Of a DNA stretch of 57,171 nucleotides, positions 1-9,468 are shown piece after piece. Under the pieces are notes generated by a model, which ran no database searches, had not been told where the DNA came from, and saw only the letters and a program-made list of their open reading frames with translations. The position numbers and the translations under genes were made by a program. Source of the stretch: a bacterium BMS3Abin01 (lineage in GTDB: Bacteria; Actinomycetota; Thermoleophilia; BMS3ABIN01); NCBI GenBank assembly GCA_002897715.1, contig BDUA01000014.1:1-57171 (forward strand). The letters run 5' to 3'. Positions within the stretch are counted from its first letter, which is position 1, and every line of letters starts with the position of its first letter.

Positions 1-975
1 GGCCTCGCGGAATGCGTCTACGGCCGGCTCCACCAGCAGCCCCGAGTTCCCCACGACCTCCGGCAGCGATGAGGAATCAGAGCTTATCACCGGGGTTCCG
101 CAGGCCATCGCTTCCAGAGGCGGCAGGCCGAACCCCTCGTAGAGAGAAGGAAAACAGAACAGCTCTGCCGCCGAGTAAAGCGCCGGAAGATCTTCCTTGT
201 CGATAAAGCCCGGGAAGTGAACGCGCGAACCAATGCCGCTGGCCGCCGCCGCCCGCTCGGTCTTCTCCCAGTCCCCTGTCTTATTGCCCGCCAGCACCAA
301 TGTGTACCCTTCCGTTACAGGTTCCGCCAGTCCGGAAAAAGCTTCGATCAGCGTGATGACGTTCTTATGCGGGACGAAAGTTCCCAGCCAGAGGATGAAC
401 GGCTGCTGCAGCTTGTATTTACTGACGGTGTCCTTGATTTCCTCATCGCCTCGGGGCGAAAAGCTTTTACTTACGCCATCAAGGATAACAGTAATTTTGC
501 CGGTATCGACACTGTAGTGTTCATTCAATGAGGACCTGGATGCTTCCGCGGCGGTTATAATGTGGTCCGACCCGCTCACCGCGTGTTTGAGCATCGAACG
601 GCAGACCCGCCTGAGCCGTAACGGGACGGTCCTGGGATAAATCAGCGGGATTGTGTCATGGATGGTCGCGATAACCGGGCAGGCGGGAGAGGTGAGGGAG
701 ACCGGGTGGGGCGCGTGAAAGATATCGCAGCCACATTCATTTATCATCCGGTTGATCCGTTTACGGTTGCGGCGGGAGAAGATCTTTTCATTCAGGGGGA
801 CTTTGCGCAGGTTGTCCGCCTCCGGGATAAGGTGGCCGGTTTCATCGTTGTAGAAGCAGCAGACCTCGAGGTCCGGAAAGGTGGAAAATTGCTCCAGCAG
901 ATTTCGTGAATAGGTTCCCAGGCCGGGCCAGGCGATGACCCGCGCGTCGAAACCAACCCGCAATCGTTTATTCAT
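1..975 (-). CDS. Glycosyltransferase family 4 (group 1), C-terminus truncated by window edge
   Basis: Open frame on minus strand from ATG at 975 ([30 protein letters not shown]...) to base 1 without stop; contains [19 protein letters not shown] and [39 protein letters not shown], typical of GT4. Missing from the ORF track because it is open-ended. Confidence 0.9.
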   Translation of the reverse strand, partial: MNKRLRVGFDARVIAWPGLGTYSRNLLEQFSTFPDLEVCCFYNDETGHLIPEADNLRKVPLNEKIFSRRNRKRINRMINECGCDIFHAPHPVSLTSPACPVIATIHDTIPLIYPRTVPLRLRRVCRSMLKHAVSGSDHIITAAEASRSSLNEHYSVDTGKITVILDGVSKSFSPRGDEEIKDTVSKYKLQQPFILWLGTFVPHKNVITLIEAFSGLAEPVTEGYTLVLAGNKTGDWEKTERAAAASGIGSRVHFPGFIDKEDLPALYSAAELFCFPSLYEGFGLPPLEAMACGTPVISSDSSSLPEVVGNSGLLVEPAVDAFREA

Positions 976-1038
976 TGTTTTCGTTCTCTGGTAGCAGATC
1001 CGTCTGATTTCACTCTGATTAGTTTATACAATATTAAC

Positions 1039-2544
1039 ATGCGAACCTCCGATGGCCTTGCCAATAGAATAAATGCGACAGCCGGCGTCGCCGTCTTTTC
1101 CGTTTTCGCTCTGGTCGCGATCGTCGTTTATTGGCCCATCCTGAATAACACGCTCATCGGCGACGATTATTTCTACACCGTGAAAGTGGGTGAATTGTCT
1201 TTTTCCGGGCTGGGGCATCTGTTCGATATACATCCAAGCTTTGTAAGGCCGTTGCCGACCCTGGTGTTCTGGCTGCAGTTCAAACTGTTCGGTGTGGCGG
1301 CGCTGCCGTCACATCTGATAAATGTCATCATCCACGCCGCCAATGCCTTCCTGCTGTTTTGCCTGCTGGTCCGGCTGGGCATTTCGCGGAATGCTTCCCT
1401 CCTTTGCGGCTTCCTGTTCCTGATAACGCCGGTGGCCGTAGAACCGGTCACCTGGTCTTCGGGCAGATTCGACCTCATGTCGACGTTCTTCGTCCTGCTG
1501 GCGTCCGTGCTCTACCTGGCCTCAGTTCAGAACAGGAGCACCGCTGCCTTCGCCGGCGCGATAGCCGCCGCTTTTTCAGCCATGTTCAGCAAGGAATCAG
1601 CAATGGCCCTGGTGCTGGTTTTCCCCGCCATCGAACTGATCTACGGAATCCTGGGAGAAGCCGGAAATTCCGGAGACACGGGAGCGAGGCGCGGCCGTTG
1701 GCGCCGAAGCGGCATCCGCCTGGTCATCTTCTACTCCATGTTCGCCGGTTATATCGCTTTGAGATATGCCATTCTGGGTCGATTAGGCGGCTACAGAGAC
1801 GTTCCTTTCATAGCCGTACCGGATTTATTGGCTTCAACCAGGACCATCTGGACGTTCCTGTCGCCGGTCAGCAGTCAGCTGGCATCAAGGCAGCTGCTGT
1901 TGATCCTGGCGGGCATCTTTCTGATGCTGTTGACCATGTCGCAGGTGCTGGTTCTTATCAGATGGAAACAGGCGTCGGCGGCGGCGAGGAAGGCCTGGCT
2001 GTTCCTGGTGGTCATGACGGCGGCGACCATCGTCCCGGTCAATACGCAACTGTTCAGCTTCGGCATCGGCTCCAACCTCAGGGACAGCAGGGAGTTATAT
2101 ATCGTCTCCATGTTGGCGATCGCCATTATGGTCATCGGTCTGTTTGAATTCGGCTGGAGAAAAAAGGAATGGCGTGTGATGGCGACTATATCAGTACTGC
2201 TCCTGGTTCCTCTCTGGTCCTGGGGGGTCGTTAAGAATAACAGCCTGTGGGAGGAGTCGGCCGCGGTCAGCAGCGCTATCCTCGAGGGTACACAGGAACT
2301 GTTGCCCGAGCCGCCGCCGGACTCCAGGCTCTATTACCTGAACGTGCCGGAATGGGACGGCGCCTATGTGTTCGTAACGGCGTTAAAATACGCAGTAGCC
2401 AGTCAATACGGCAGGAAGGATCTGCAGGTTGTCCAGATCAGGCGGGAGGATGTGGATTTCGATATCAACGACACGGCTGACGGCTACCTGTTGGTTTATG
2501 ACCGGGAGCAAACAAGGATTGTATTGATTCATGGGCCGTTATGA
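1039..2544 (+). CDS. Polytopic membrane protein, PMT/ArnT-like glycosyltransferase-type
   Basis: 501 aa, many TM segments; motifs IGDDYFYTVKV, WSSGRFDL, FSKESAMA; paralogous to 3779..5311. Confidence 0.75.
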   Translation: MRTSDGLANRINATAGVAVFSVFALVAIVVYWPILNNTLIGDDYFYTVKVGELSFSGLGHLFDIHPSFVRPLPTLVFWLQFKLFGVAALPSHLINVIIHAANAFLLFCLLVRLGISRNASLLCGFLFLITPVAVEPVTWSSGRFDLMSTFFVLLASVLYLASVQNRSTAAFAGAIAAAFSAMFSKESAMALVLVFPAIELIYGILGEAGNSGDTGARRGRWRRSGIRLVIFYSMFAGYIALRYAILGRLGGYRDVPFIAVPDLLASTRTIWTFLSPVSSQLASRQLLLILAGIFLMLLTMSQVLVLIRWKQASAAARKAWLFLVVMTAATIVPVNTQLFSFGIGSNLRDSRELYIVSMLAIAIMVIGLFEFGWRKKEWRVMATISVLLLVPLWSWGVVKNNSLWEESAAVSSAILEGTQELLPEPPPDSRLYYLNVPEWDGAYVFVTALKYAVASQYGRKDLQVVQIRREDVDFDINDTADGYLLVYDREQTRIVLIHGPL

Positions 2545-2589
2545 GAAGATGATGACCAAGCTTTCGTCTGAATCTCACAAGGACGCCAT

Positions 2590-3768
2590 ATGAAGATCAT
2601 CAACGTTATCGCCAACGCCAGGCAGGGCGGCATGCCGGAGCACGTATTGACCCTCTCCCGGGAACTCAAGCAAAGGGGGCACCAGGTCCAGGTGCTCTCC
2701 ATGACCGCGGGGCCGATGGTCCAAGCGCTGGAGCGGGCCGGCATAAACACCGTCACCGTTCCCCGCCTCAGCCACCGGATGGGGAAGAATCCCTTGCTGG
2801 CGGTGAAGGTGACCCGTATCACCCGGGGATTGCTGCAGCACATGGACCCGGACATCATCCATACTCACGGGCCCAGGGCACACATCCTTGCCGGCAGGGC
2901 CTCCCGGTACCCCGGCGGTCATTCCCTGGTGGCCACGGTGCACGGTTCCTACAGACAATTCATGGCCGGCAACGGAGGTGAGTTCAGCCGGGTGACACGC
3001 CGGCTGAAACAGCTTCAATACCTGGGGATCGACAGGTACACGGCCGGGATCGCCGACCGTGTGATCGCTGTAAGCGACGCCACCCGCGACGATCTGGTAA
3101 AAGGAGCCGGGGTACCGGCTGACAAAGTGTGCGTGATCCATAACGGTGTAGCCCGGCAACAGGTAAGCGATGAGGAGATAGCCGCGGTCCGGGGAGGGTT
3201 GGGGCTGGGGGACGCCCGCAAGCTGGTCGCCTATGTGGGGCGGATGGCTTTTCACAAGGGGGCGGGGGACCTGGTGTCCGCCGCCGCCGCGGTAGCGCGG
3301 CAAGCGCCCGGGGCCCGGATGGTGATGGTGGGGGAAGGCCCTTTAAGCGATGAGCTGAAGGAGGGGGTCGCCGCCGAAGGGCTCCGGGACAGGGTCATGT
3401 TCACCGGCCACCGGGAGGACGCCGTCAGTATAATCGCCGCCTCGGACCTGTTTGTCCTGCCCTCGCTTTCCGAAGGGCTGGCATTGACCCTGCTGGAAGC
3501 AGCCATGACTTCAACGGCGATGATCGCCACAGATGTTGGCGGCAACCCCGATGTCGTCAGGCCGGGAGAGACCGGGCTTCTGGTGCCGCCGCGGGACCCG
3601 GAGGCCCTGGCCGCAGCCATCGTGGACCTGCTTCGGGATGACAGCAGGCGTGCGGAGATGGGAGCGGCGGCGCGGCGTTTGTGGGAGAGGGAGTTCACGG
3701 TGGGCAGGATGGTCGACAGCATCGAAGCGTTGTACGGGGAGCTGACGGCCGACCGCCGGAACGACTGA
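2590..3768 (+). CDS. Glycosyltransferase family 4
   Basis: 392 aa; NVIANARQGGMPEHVLTLSRELKQRGH, HTHGPRAH, VAYVGRMAFHKG, VLPSLSEGLALTLLEAAMTSTAMIATDVGGNPDVV. Confidence 0.92.
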   Translation: MKIINVIANARQGGMPEHVLTLSRELKQRGHQVQVLSMTAGPMVQALERAGINTVTVPRLSHRMGKNPLLAVKVTRITRGLLQHMDPDIIHTHGPRAHILAGRASRYPGGHSLVATVHGSYRQFMAGNGGEFSRVTRRLKQLQYLGIDRYTAGIADRVIAVSDATRDDLVKGAGVPADKVCVIHNGVARQQVSDEEIAAVRGGLGLGDARKLVAYVGRMAFHKGAGDLVSAAAAVARQAPGARMVMVGEGPLSDELKEGVAAEGLRDRVMFTGHREDAVSIIAASDLFVLPSLSEGLALTLLEAAMTSTAMIATDVGGNPDVVRPGETGLLVPPRDPEALAAAIVDLLRDDSRRAEMGAAARRLWEREFTVGRMVDSIEALYGELTADRRND

Positions 3769-3778
3769 GCGCGTCCGG

Positions 3779-5311
3779 TTACGGCCCGGGAGGGGTTCTC
3801 TCCAGCGCGAGCTGTCCGGTTTCCAGATCGTAAACGAACAGATAGGCATACGCCGGCGCCGGGCCCTGGTCCTGGAAGAAGCCTGACAGGGCGGGATCCG
3901 GATTCACATAGAAAATGTTCAGGTCCCGGCGCCCATACGCCAGCGGTATGGAGTATTCCAGAGCTGAAGCATAGATATGAGAGCCTCTGGATATGGGAAC
4001 GTTGCTGAAATACAGGTCGGCAGCGGGCGGCGGGTCCGGCAGCAGCCGGTGTGTTTCCTCAGAGATATGGCGGCTGACAGTCGAGGCATCCTCCCAAACC
4101 TGATTGTTCCGGCTCAATCCCCAGTAATACACCGGCATGACCAGGACCAGCAAAACGATGACAGCGGTGCGGTAAGGCCTTGTCTTCCAGCCGAAGCCCA
4201 GGAGTCCCAGCACCAGCAACGAGACGAGGGCGATATCCGAATTATAGAAATAACGGCTGTTGGTGAGATACGAGCTCATCCCCTTTACGAAAAAGGATGA
4301 ATAGACCGGTATCAGGGTCGCCAGGAAAAAGACTACGAAGAACAGCCAAAGCCGGCGGGTGACTTCAGGCGTCTTGCGCCACCTGGCAATGACTATTATC
4401 AAAGACGCCGCCGACAACAATCCCATGTACAGGGCCAGCAGGACGACGGTGTCTTTTGAAAACATGACACGGTCCAGCGGGGCAAGCAGCGTTACCATGG
4501 TTCGCGCCGGGGCAAGAAGATTCGGGGCTCCCGTCAGATCCAGGTAGCTGGTGGACCGCGCCAGCGCTCCGGTGATGGCGTACCGCAGGACCAGATAAGC
4601 AAAGGACAACGCCACAAAGGGGCCGACGCGAACAGCCGCTCGCGATAACCTCATCCGCCAATGCTTCGCTGCGCCGTCAGGCTCCCTGCTGAAGGTCGAG
4701 CTGAACAGGAGTTCAAAAGCGGCAACCAGGATGAAGATGATTATCGCCGACTCCTTGCTGAGCAGGGCCACCGTGGCCGCGACCAGGGCGCCGGCATAGG
4801 CGGCCCGGCTGCGATTTTTCATGAAGGCCGCATACAGCAGCAAGGTAAGCATGATGAAGAATAACGCCCAGACATCAAACCGGCCCGAGGTCCAGGTGAC
4901 CGCCTCCGGCGCCAGGGGCGTGAGAACAAACAGGGATGCCGCCAGGAAACCGGTCAGCTTGTTGATGCGGACCTTATCGAAAAGATTATAAAGCAGTACT
5001 CCGGTGCCCCCGTGCATTACCACATTGAGCAGGTGAGAGGGGATCCACTCCATTCCAAAGATCCCGTTGAATAGCCAGATGGAGAAGAAGGGCGCCGGCC
5101 GGACGAAGAACTTCGATTGGATAAGGAACAATTTCCAGAACTCGTAAAATCTTATATCGGAGACCTTGACTATCCAGGCGAAATCGTCGGCCACCGGATA
5201 ATTGTTGATGATCGGCAAATAAGCCAATACCGCCAGCGCGACCAGGGAGACCCCCGCCAGCCGGTTGATATGTCGAGCCCTCGCCTTGTTCATGGGATCA
5301 GTCTCAGCCAT
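3779..5311 (-). CDS. Polytopic membrane protein, PMT/ArnT-like, paralog of 1039..2544
   Basis: Start placed at MAETDPMNKARARHINRL (ATG at 5311, TGATG-type overlap with the upstream radical SAM gene) rather than 5398; shares DDF..IVKV, TSGRFDVWALFF, LLSKESA with the paralog. Confidence 0.78.
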   Translation of the reverse strand: MAETDPMNKARARHINRLAGVSLVALAVLAYLPIINNYPVADDFAWIVKVSDIRFYEFWKLFLIQSKFFVRPAPFFSIWLFNGIFGMEWIPSHLLNVVMHGGTGVLLYNLFDKVRINKLTGFLAASLFVLTPLAPEAVTWTSGRFDVWALFFIMLTLLLYAAFMKNRSRAAYAGALVAATVALLSKESAIIIFILVAAFELLFSSTFSREPDGAAKHWRMRLSRAAVRVGPFVALSFAYLVLRYAITGALARSTSYLDLTGAPNLLAPARTMVTLLAPLDRVMFSKDTVVLLALYMGLLSAASLIIVIARWRKTPEVTRRLWLFFVVFFLATLIPVYSSFFVKGMSSYLTNSRYFYNSDIALVSLLVLGLLGFGWKTRPYRTAVIVLLVLVMPVYYWGLSRNNQVWEDASTVSRHISEETHRLLPDPPPAADLYFSNVPISRGSHIYASALEYSIPLAYGRRDLNIFYVNPDPALSGFFQDQGPAPAYAYLFVYDLETGQLALERTPPGP

Positions 5312-6516
5312 CACGGTGTCCGCTGATCGAACCTGGGCCGGCCCCAGACGGGCCACAGGCGCCGGTAGATCCGCTGGTTGGCCAGCATCTGCTCGCATCC
5401 ATGGCAGCGGCTGTTCGGTAGTGCTTCCTGGGTCCTGTGAATCCTGGTGGCAAGATCATTGAGACGTTTCCGCCTCGCCGAATACCATATGGACTCAAAG
5501 GAGCTGTCACCGAGGTTACCTACTACTTCACGGCTCAGGCAACAGAAGGTGACGTCACCGTTGGCCAGCACAAAGGGGAAAAGCCATCCGGCAAAACAGG
5601 GGGACATCAGCGCGCTGTTCCGGCGAAGGGCGAGCAGGTTGTCGAAATCCTCGATGTCGGTCTGGATTCCATGCCGTTCACCCAGTTCCCGAACCTGGCT
5701 GAACGAATTGCGAACCGTGCGGAGACCCGCTTCGTCCAGCATGAACTTTTCAGTCAGGGGGAAGGCGCCCAGGGGCCGGTATGATACCTTGGCGGCCCCG
5801 ACCCGGATCCCGGATTCCATCATGTCGATGACCCGTTCACTGTTCATTCTGCTGATGACGTTGGACAGGGTGATCCTGGGGTGATCGAGCGCGTTCTTCT
5901 TCTTGTACTCGTTCAGCCAGGAAAGGTTCTGGATTATCTCATCGAACCTGGCAGGCTCCTGGTTCTTGTGGACCAGGGCGTAATCAGCTGACGACCCGGC
6001 GTTGATGCTGACGCACAGGTCATCGAGGCCGGCTTTCACCAGGGCCGCCATCAGCTCCCGGTCAAGGCGCGATCCGTTGGTGGTCACCCACATGGTCATG
6101 CCTTTTGATTTAGCGAACGCGACCGCCTCGGCGACATGCCTGTGCAGCAGGGGCTCACCGATGCCGGCAAAACTGAGCTTTCGGGTGCCTGTACGGCTGA
6201 GGCTGGTGACAAAATCCCGGTAGATGTCGAAATTCATCGAGGTCGATTTGTTGCTCTTGTCAGCGTGGTACCTGCGAGCCAGTTCGTCGGCGCCCCAACC
6301 CTCGAACTCGGATGAATGTTCCCAGCACATGATGCAACGGTAATTGCAGCTGTCGACCAGGCTGAGCTGGACCGATTGCGGGCCGGTGAGCACACGGCCG
6401 GAAATCATTCCGGATACCATTTTAGTGGTATGAAACAGGCTTTTTAATGTATGCATCGCGGTACCGGGACGGGTCCATGGATCAGGAAAAAAGGCTGGAT
6501 AAATGATAGCACCCAT
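5311..6516 (-). CDS. Radical SAM protein with SPASM-type C-terminal cysteines
   Basis: CNYRCIMC CxxxCxxC motif; C-terminal CFAGWLF...GDVTFCCLSREVVGNLGD...CHGCEQ. Start may instead be an internal Met (MHTLKSLFHTT). Confidence 0.85.
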   Translation of the reverse strand: MGAIIYPAFFPDPWTRPGTAMHTLKSLFHTTKMVSGMISGRVLTGPQSVQLSLVDSCNYRCIMCWEHSSEFEGWGADELARRYHADKSNKSTSMNFDIYRDFVTSLSRTGTRKLSFAGIGEPLLHRHVAEAVAFAKSKGMTMWVTTNGSRLDRELMAALVKAGLDDLCVSINAGSSADYALVHKNQEPARFDEIIQNLSWLNEYKKKNALDHPRITLSNVISRMNSERVIDMMESGIRVGAAKVSYRPLGAFPLTEKFMLDEAGLRTVRNSFSQVRELGERHGIQTDIEDFDNLLALRRNSALMSPCFAGWLFPFVLANGDVTFCCLSREVVGNLGDSSFESIWYSARRKRLNDLATRIHRTQEALPNSRCHGCEQMLANQRIYRRLWPVWGRPRFDQRTP

Positions 6517-6614
6517 CCATTTTGTTCTCTACCTGCCGATATCGCGTCCACCCGGGGTTGCCGCCGGACGCCCGCTCTTTTGAATAAGGATGATATGGTT
6601 GTTACGATAAAAAA

Positions 6615-7577
6615 GTGAACGCATCAGAAACCTTTACAAACAGTGATGAAGACCCGATCCCGATTCCAGACGTTTCGATTATCATCGTTAACTGGAACCT
6701 GGGACAGGTGCTGCGGGAATGCCTGGAAAGCGTGGAGAGGCACAGCGGCGGACTTCTGACAGAGACAATAGTGGTCGACAATGCTTCCAGAGATGGCAGC
6801 CCGGAGATGGTGGAAAGCAAATTCCCCGGAGTGAAGCTATTGCGAAACAATGAGAACGTCGGCTTCTCGCGGGCCAATAATCAGGGGATGCGGGTAGCGC
6901 GCGGGCGCTATATATTTCTGTTGAACAGCGATGCCGTCGTTGCCGCGGACGCGTTATCGTCGCTGGTGGCCTTCATGGACGAGAACATGGAATTGGGAGT
7001 CTGCGGCCCCCGGGTGGTAAACGTGGACGGCACACTCCAGGTACGGGCCAGGGGCCGTTATCCTTCCATAGCCACGGCGGCAGGACATTTTTTACTGCCC
7101 CGTTCATGGCGGCAGCGGGTTCCCTTGATCTCCGGGATTTACGATGATGAGGATTACGCCGGCCCCCGTATGGTTGACTGGTTGAGCGGCTGCGCCTTGA
7201 TGGCGCGCCGGGAAGCCGTGGAGTCGGTCGGCATGCTGGATGCGGAGGTCTTCATGTATTGTGAAGATGTGGACTGGTGTTACCGGATGCGCCTGGGAGG
7301 ATGGAAGGTATGCTACCTGCCCGCCGCCCGGGTAATGCATTACGGCGGGTTAAGCATGAAGCAGCAGCAAGGAAAAATCGTTGCTGCCCACGCGCGGGGC
7401 CTGGCGGCTTTCTATGGTAAACATCATGGCAAGAAAGCTACTGTCATCTTCAAATCGGTGCTGTGGTTGGGGTATAGTATGAAAGCGGCCGGGTGGATAA
7501 TCGAGGCTTTGGTGGGCACGAGTTCGGGGGGTATGGATAAGTTGCGCAGATTGTTTAAAGGTAGAAATACAGGCTGA
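6615..7577 (+). CDS. Glycosyltransferase family 2 (rhamnosyltransferase-like)
   Basis: GTG start; VSIIIVNWNLGQVLRECLESV, TIVVDNASRDGSPEMV, NVGFSRANNQGM, LLNSDAVV, FMYCEDVDWCYR. Confidence 0.92.
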   Translation: MNASETFTNSDEDPIPIPDVSIIIVNWNLGQVLRECLESVERHSGGLLTETIVVDNASRDGSPEMVESKFPGVKLLRNNENVGFSRANNQGMRVARGRYIFLLNSDAVVAADALSSLVAFMDENMELGVCGPRVVNVDGTLQVRARGRYPSIATAAGHFLLPRSWRQRVPLISGIYDDEDYAGPRMVDWLSGCALMARREAVESVGMLDAEVFMYCEDVDWCYRMRLGGWKVCYLPAARVMHYGGLSMKQQQGKIVAAHARGLAAFYGKHHGKKATVIFKSVLWLGYSMKAAGWIIEALVGTSSGGMDKLRRLFKGRNTG

Positions 7578-7582
7578 CGGAT

Positions 7583-8731
7583 ATGAAGGTAGCCCTATAC
7601 TATCCGTGGGTATATCTGCGCTCCGGTGTCGAGCGGATGATGCTCGAGCTGGTCCAACGCAGCAGGCACGACTGGATAATATTCACCAGTCATTATTTTC
7701 CTGAGCAGACTTTTCCCGGCTACAGGGAGGTTGCCCTGGTAGAGCTGGCAGAGGTGCCGGTAAGCCGTGGCTACTCCGCCGTATGCCAGGCCGGTGTGAC
7801 CATTCTCAAGCAGAAGATCGATCTGGATGATTTCGATGCATTGGTGGTCTCATCTGAGGGGCTGGGAGATTTCATTACTTTCCGTAATCACTCCGTGCCC
7901 GTCATCTGTTATTGCCATACGCCTTTGAAGATCGTCCACGATAGTCATACTCGTGATCGATACCTGCAAGAGAACAGAAGAATGAAGGTCCCCTTCCTGG
8001 TCTTTTCCGGTATTTTCAAGTTCTTCGATAAATTGGCATGGAGATACTACGACTATGTGTTTTGCAACAGCAATGAGGTCAAGCGGCGGATTCTGAAGTC
8101 AGGGCTGGCGCCTGCCGGGAAGATCGAGGTACTGTCGCCCGGACTGGACCTGCAGGTTATGAAGCCGGGCTGGGAGTACCAGAGATACTTCGTGGTGGTT
8201 GGTCGCATAAAATGGTGGAAGAACCTGGAGCTGGCGATAAATTCCTTTCTGGAGTTTAAGAGAGCCCATCCCGAATTCAATGATTTCCAGCTGCAAATAG
8301 TGGGCATGGTGGAGGCGGGCAGCGAATTCTATTTTGAAAAATTGCAGGAACTGGCTCGGGGCCGGGATGACATTGTATTCAAAAGGGACCCCGGTGAACA
8401 GGAGCTGCTGGCTGCCTACAGGTACAGTTACTGCCTGCTGTTTCCCAGTATAAATGAGGACTGGGGCATGACCCCCATAGAAGCGATGGGATTCGGCAAA
8501 CCGGTAGTGGCCGTAAACCTGGGGGGACCTACCGAAAGCATCATCAATGGAGTGACCGGCCTGCTGGTTGAGCCGGAGGCGAAGGAGTTCGCGGCCGCCA
8601 TGGCCAGGCTGGCCGCTGACCCCGGCATGGTCCGCCGCATGGGCGAAGCCGGTGTGTCACATGTGCAGAAATATGACTGGAGCCACTTCGTCGATAGGTT
8701 TGACTCCTACCTCGACTCACTACAGAAGTAA
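7583..8731 (+). CDS. Glycosyltransferase family 4
   Basis: 382 aa; YCHTPLKIVHD, VVGRIKWWKNLELAI, LLFPSINEDWGMTPIEAMGFGKPVVAVNLGGPTE. Confidence 0.92.
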   Translation: MKVALYYPWVYLRSGVERMMLELVQRSRHDWIIFTSHYFPEQTFPGYREVALVELAEVPVSRGYSAVCQAGVTILKQKIDLDDFDALVVSSEGLGDFITFRNHSVPVICYCHTPLKIVHDSHTRDRYLQENRRMKVPFLVFSGIFKFFDKLAWRYYDYVFCNSNEVKRRILKSGLAPAGKIEVLSPGLDLQVMKPGWEYQRYFVVVGRIKWWKNLELAINSFLEFKRAHPEFNDFQLQIVGMVEAGSEFYFEKLQELARGRDDIVFKRDPGEQELLAAYRYSYCLLFPSINEDWGMTPIEAMGFGKPVVAVNLGGPTESIINGVTGLLVEPEAKEFAAAMARLAADPGMVRRMGEAGVSHVQKYDWSHFVDRFDSYLDSLQK

Positions 8732-8748
8732 AATTTGCGCATCTTTGG

Positions 8749-9453
8749 TCAATCTTTGTTTCTCAGCACTGCAGTAATTGAAGTACAGAATCTTGGAATA
8801 ATCGCACGAAGGAACCCGTATTCCAGTGGTTTTAACCATCCCATATTACCGAGAAACGCTCGGGTACGATACGGGATCGGCAAGGCTACCGAGTCATAGC
8901 AATAATCGATCAGCTCCAGGCCGCAGCCCATCTCGGCGAAAGTCTTGAAATGGTACCAATCCCAGCTATAGAGGTGCTTCTCATTCACGTATCCCACCTT
9001 CAGCCTGAGCAGGGACTTCAACACATAGGGAGTGTAATAAGGGTTAGGGACGGAAATGACCAGCAGCCCATCTGACAAACCGGCCACATGCTCCAATATC
9101 GCTTTCGGATTTTCAACGTGCTCAAGAACATGAGACATTATGATGCAATCAAAGGTGTCATCAAGCGTGTTTTGCGAAATCTCCTTAATGTCGATCTTGT
9201 CCACGCGTCCGTATCGTCTTGACAGCCTGACGCATTCTTCGTCTACATCACACCCTGAAACTTTGTAACCTGCCGCCGAAAGCATCTTCATCAATTCGCC
9301 TCTACCGCAACCGATGTCTAGTACTGTAGCACCCTGTCGTAGATGTTTTTGAACGGCATTACAAATGGTCGAGTAGGTCGACTCGGTCTCAAAGACAGCG
9401 CACGCGTCTGGCAAAGAATATGGAAGATGTCTTGGTTGCTCATTTATTTTCAA
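8749..9453 (-). CDS. Class I SAM-dependent methyltransferase
   Basis: VLDIGCGRGELMKMLSAAGYKVSGCDVDE, MSHVLEHVENP. Confidence 0.9.
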   Translation of the reverse strand: MKINEQPRHLPYSLPDACAVFETESTYSTICNAVQKHLRQGATVLDIGCGRGELMKMLSAAGYKVSGCDVDEECVRLSRRYGRVDKIDIKEISQNTLDDTFDCIIMSHVLEHVENPKAILEHVAGLSDGLLVISVPNPYYTPYVLKSLLRLKVGYVNEKHLYSWDWYHFKTFAEMGCGLELIDYCYDSVALPIPYRTRAFLGNMGWLKPLEYGFLRAIIPRFCTSITAVLRNKD

Positions 9454-9468
9454 CTGCTTGCCTAAACT

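Noticed and set aside
12-909. Plus-strand ORFs at the left edge (12..206, 217..531, 233..517, 658..909)
   Set aside because: They are antisense to a clear truncated GT4 gene on the minus strand (1..975).
5311-5398. Longer start of the 3779..5398(-) membrane protein
   Set aside because: The N-terminal 29 aa (MRADAGQPADLPAPVARLGPAQV...) overlap the radical SAM coding end; ATG at 5311 gives a compact stop-start overlap.
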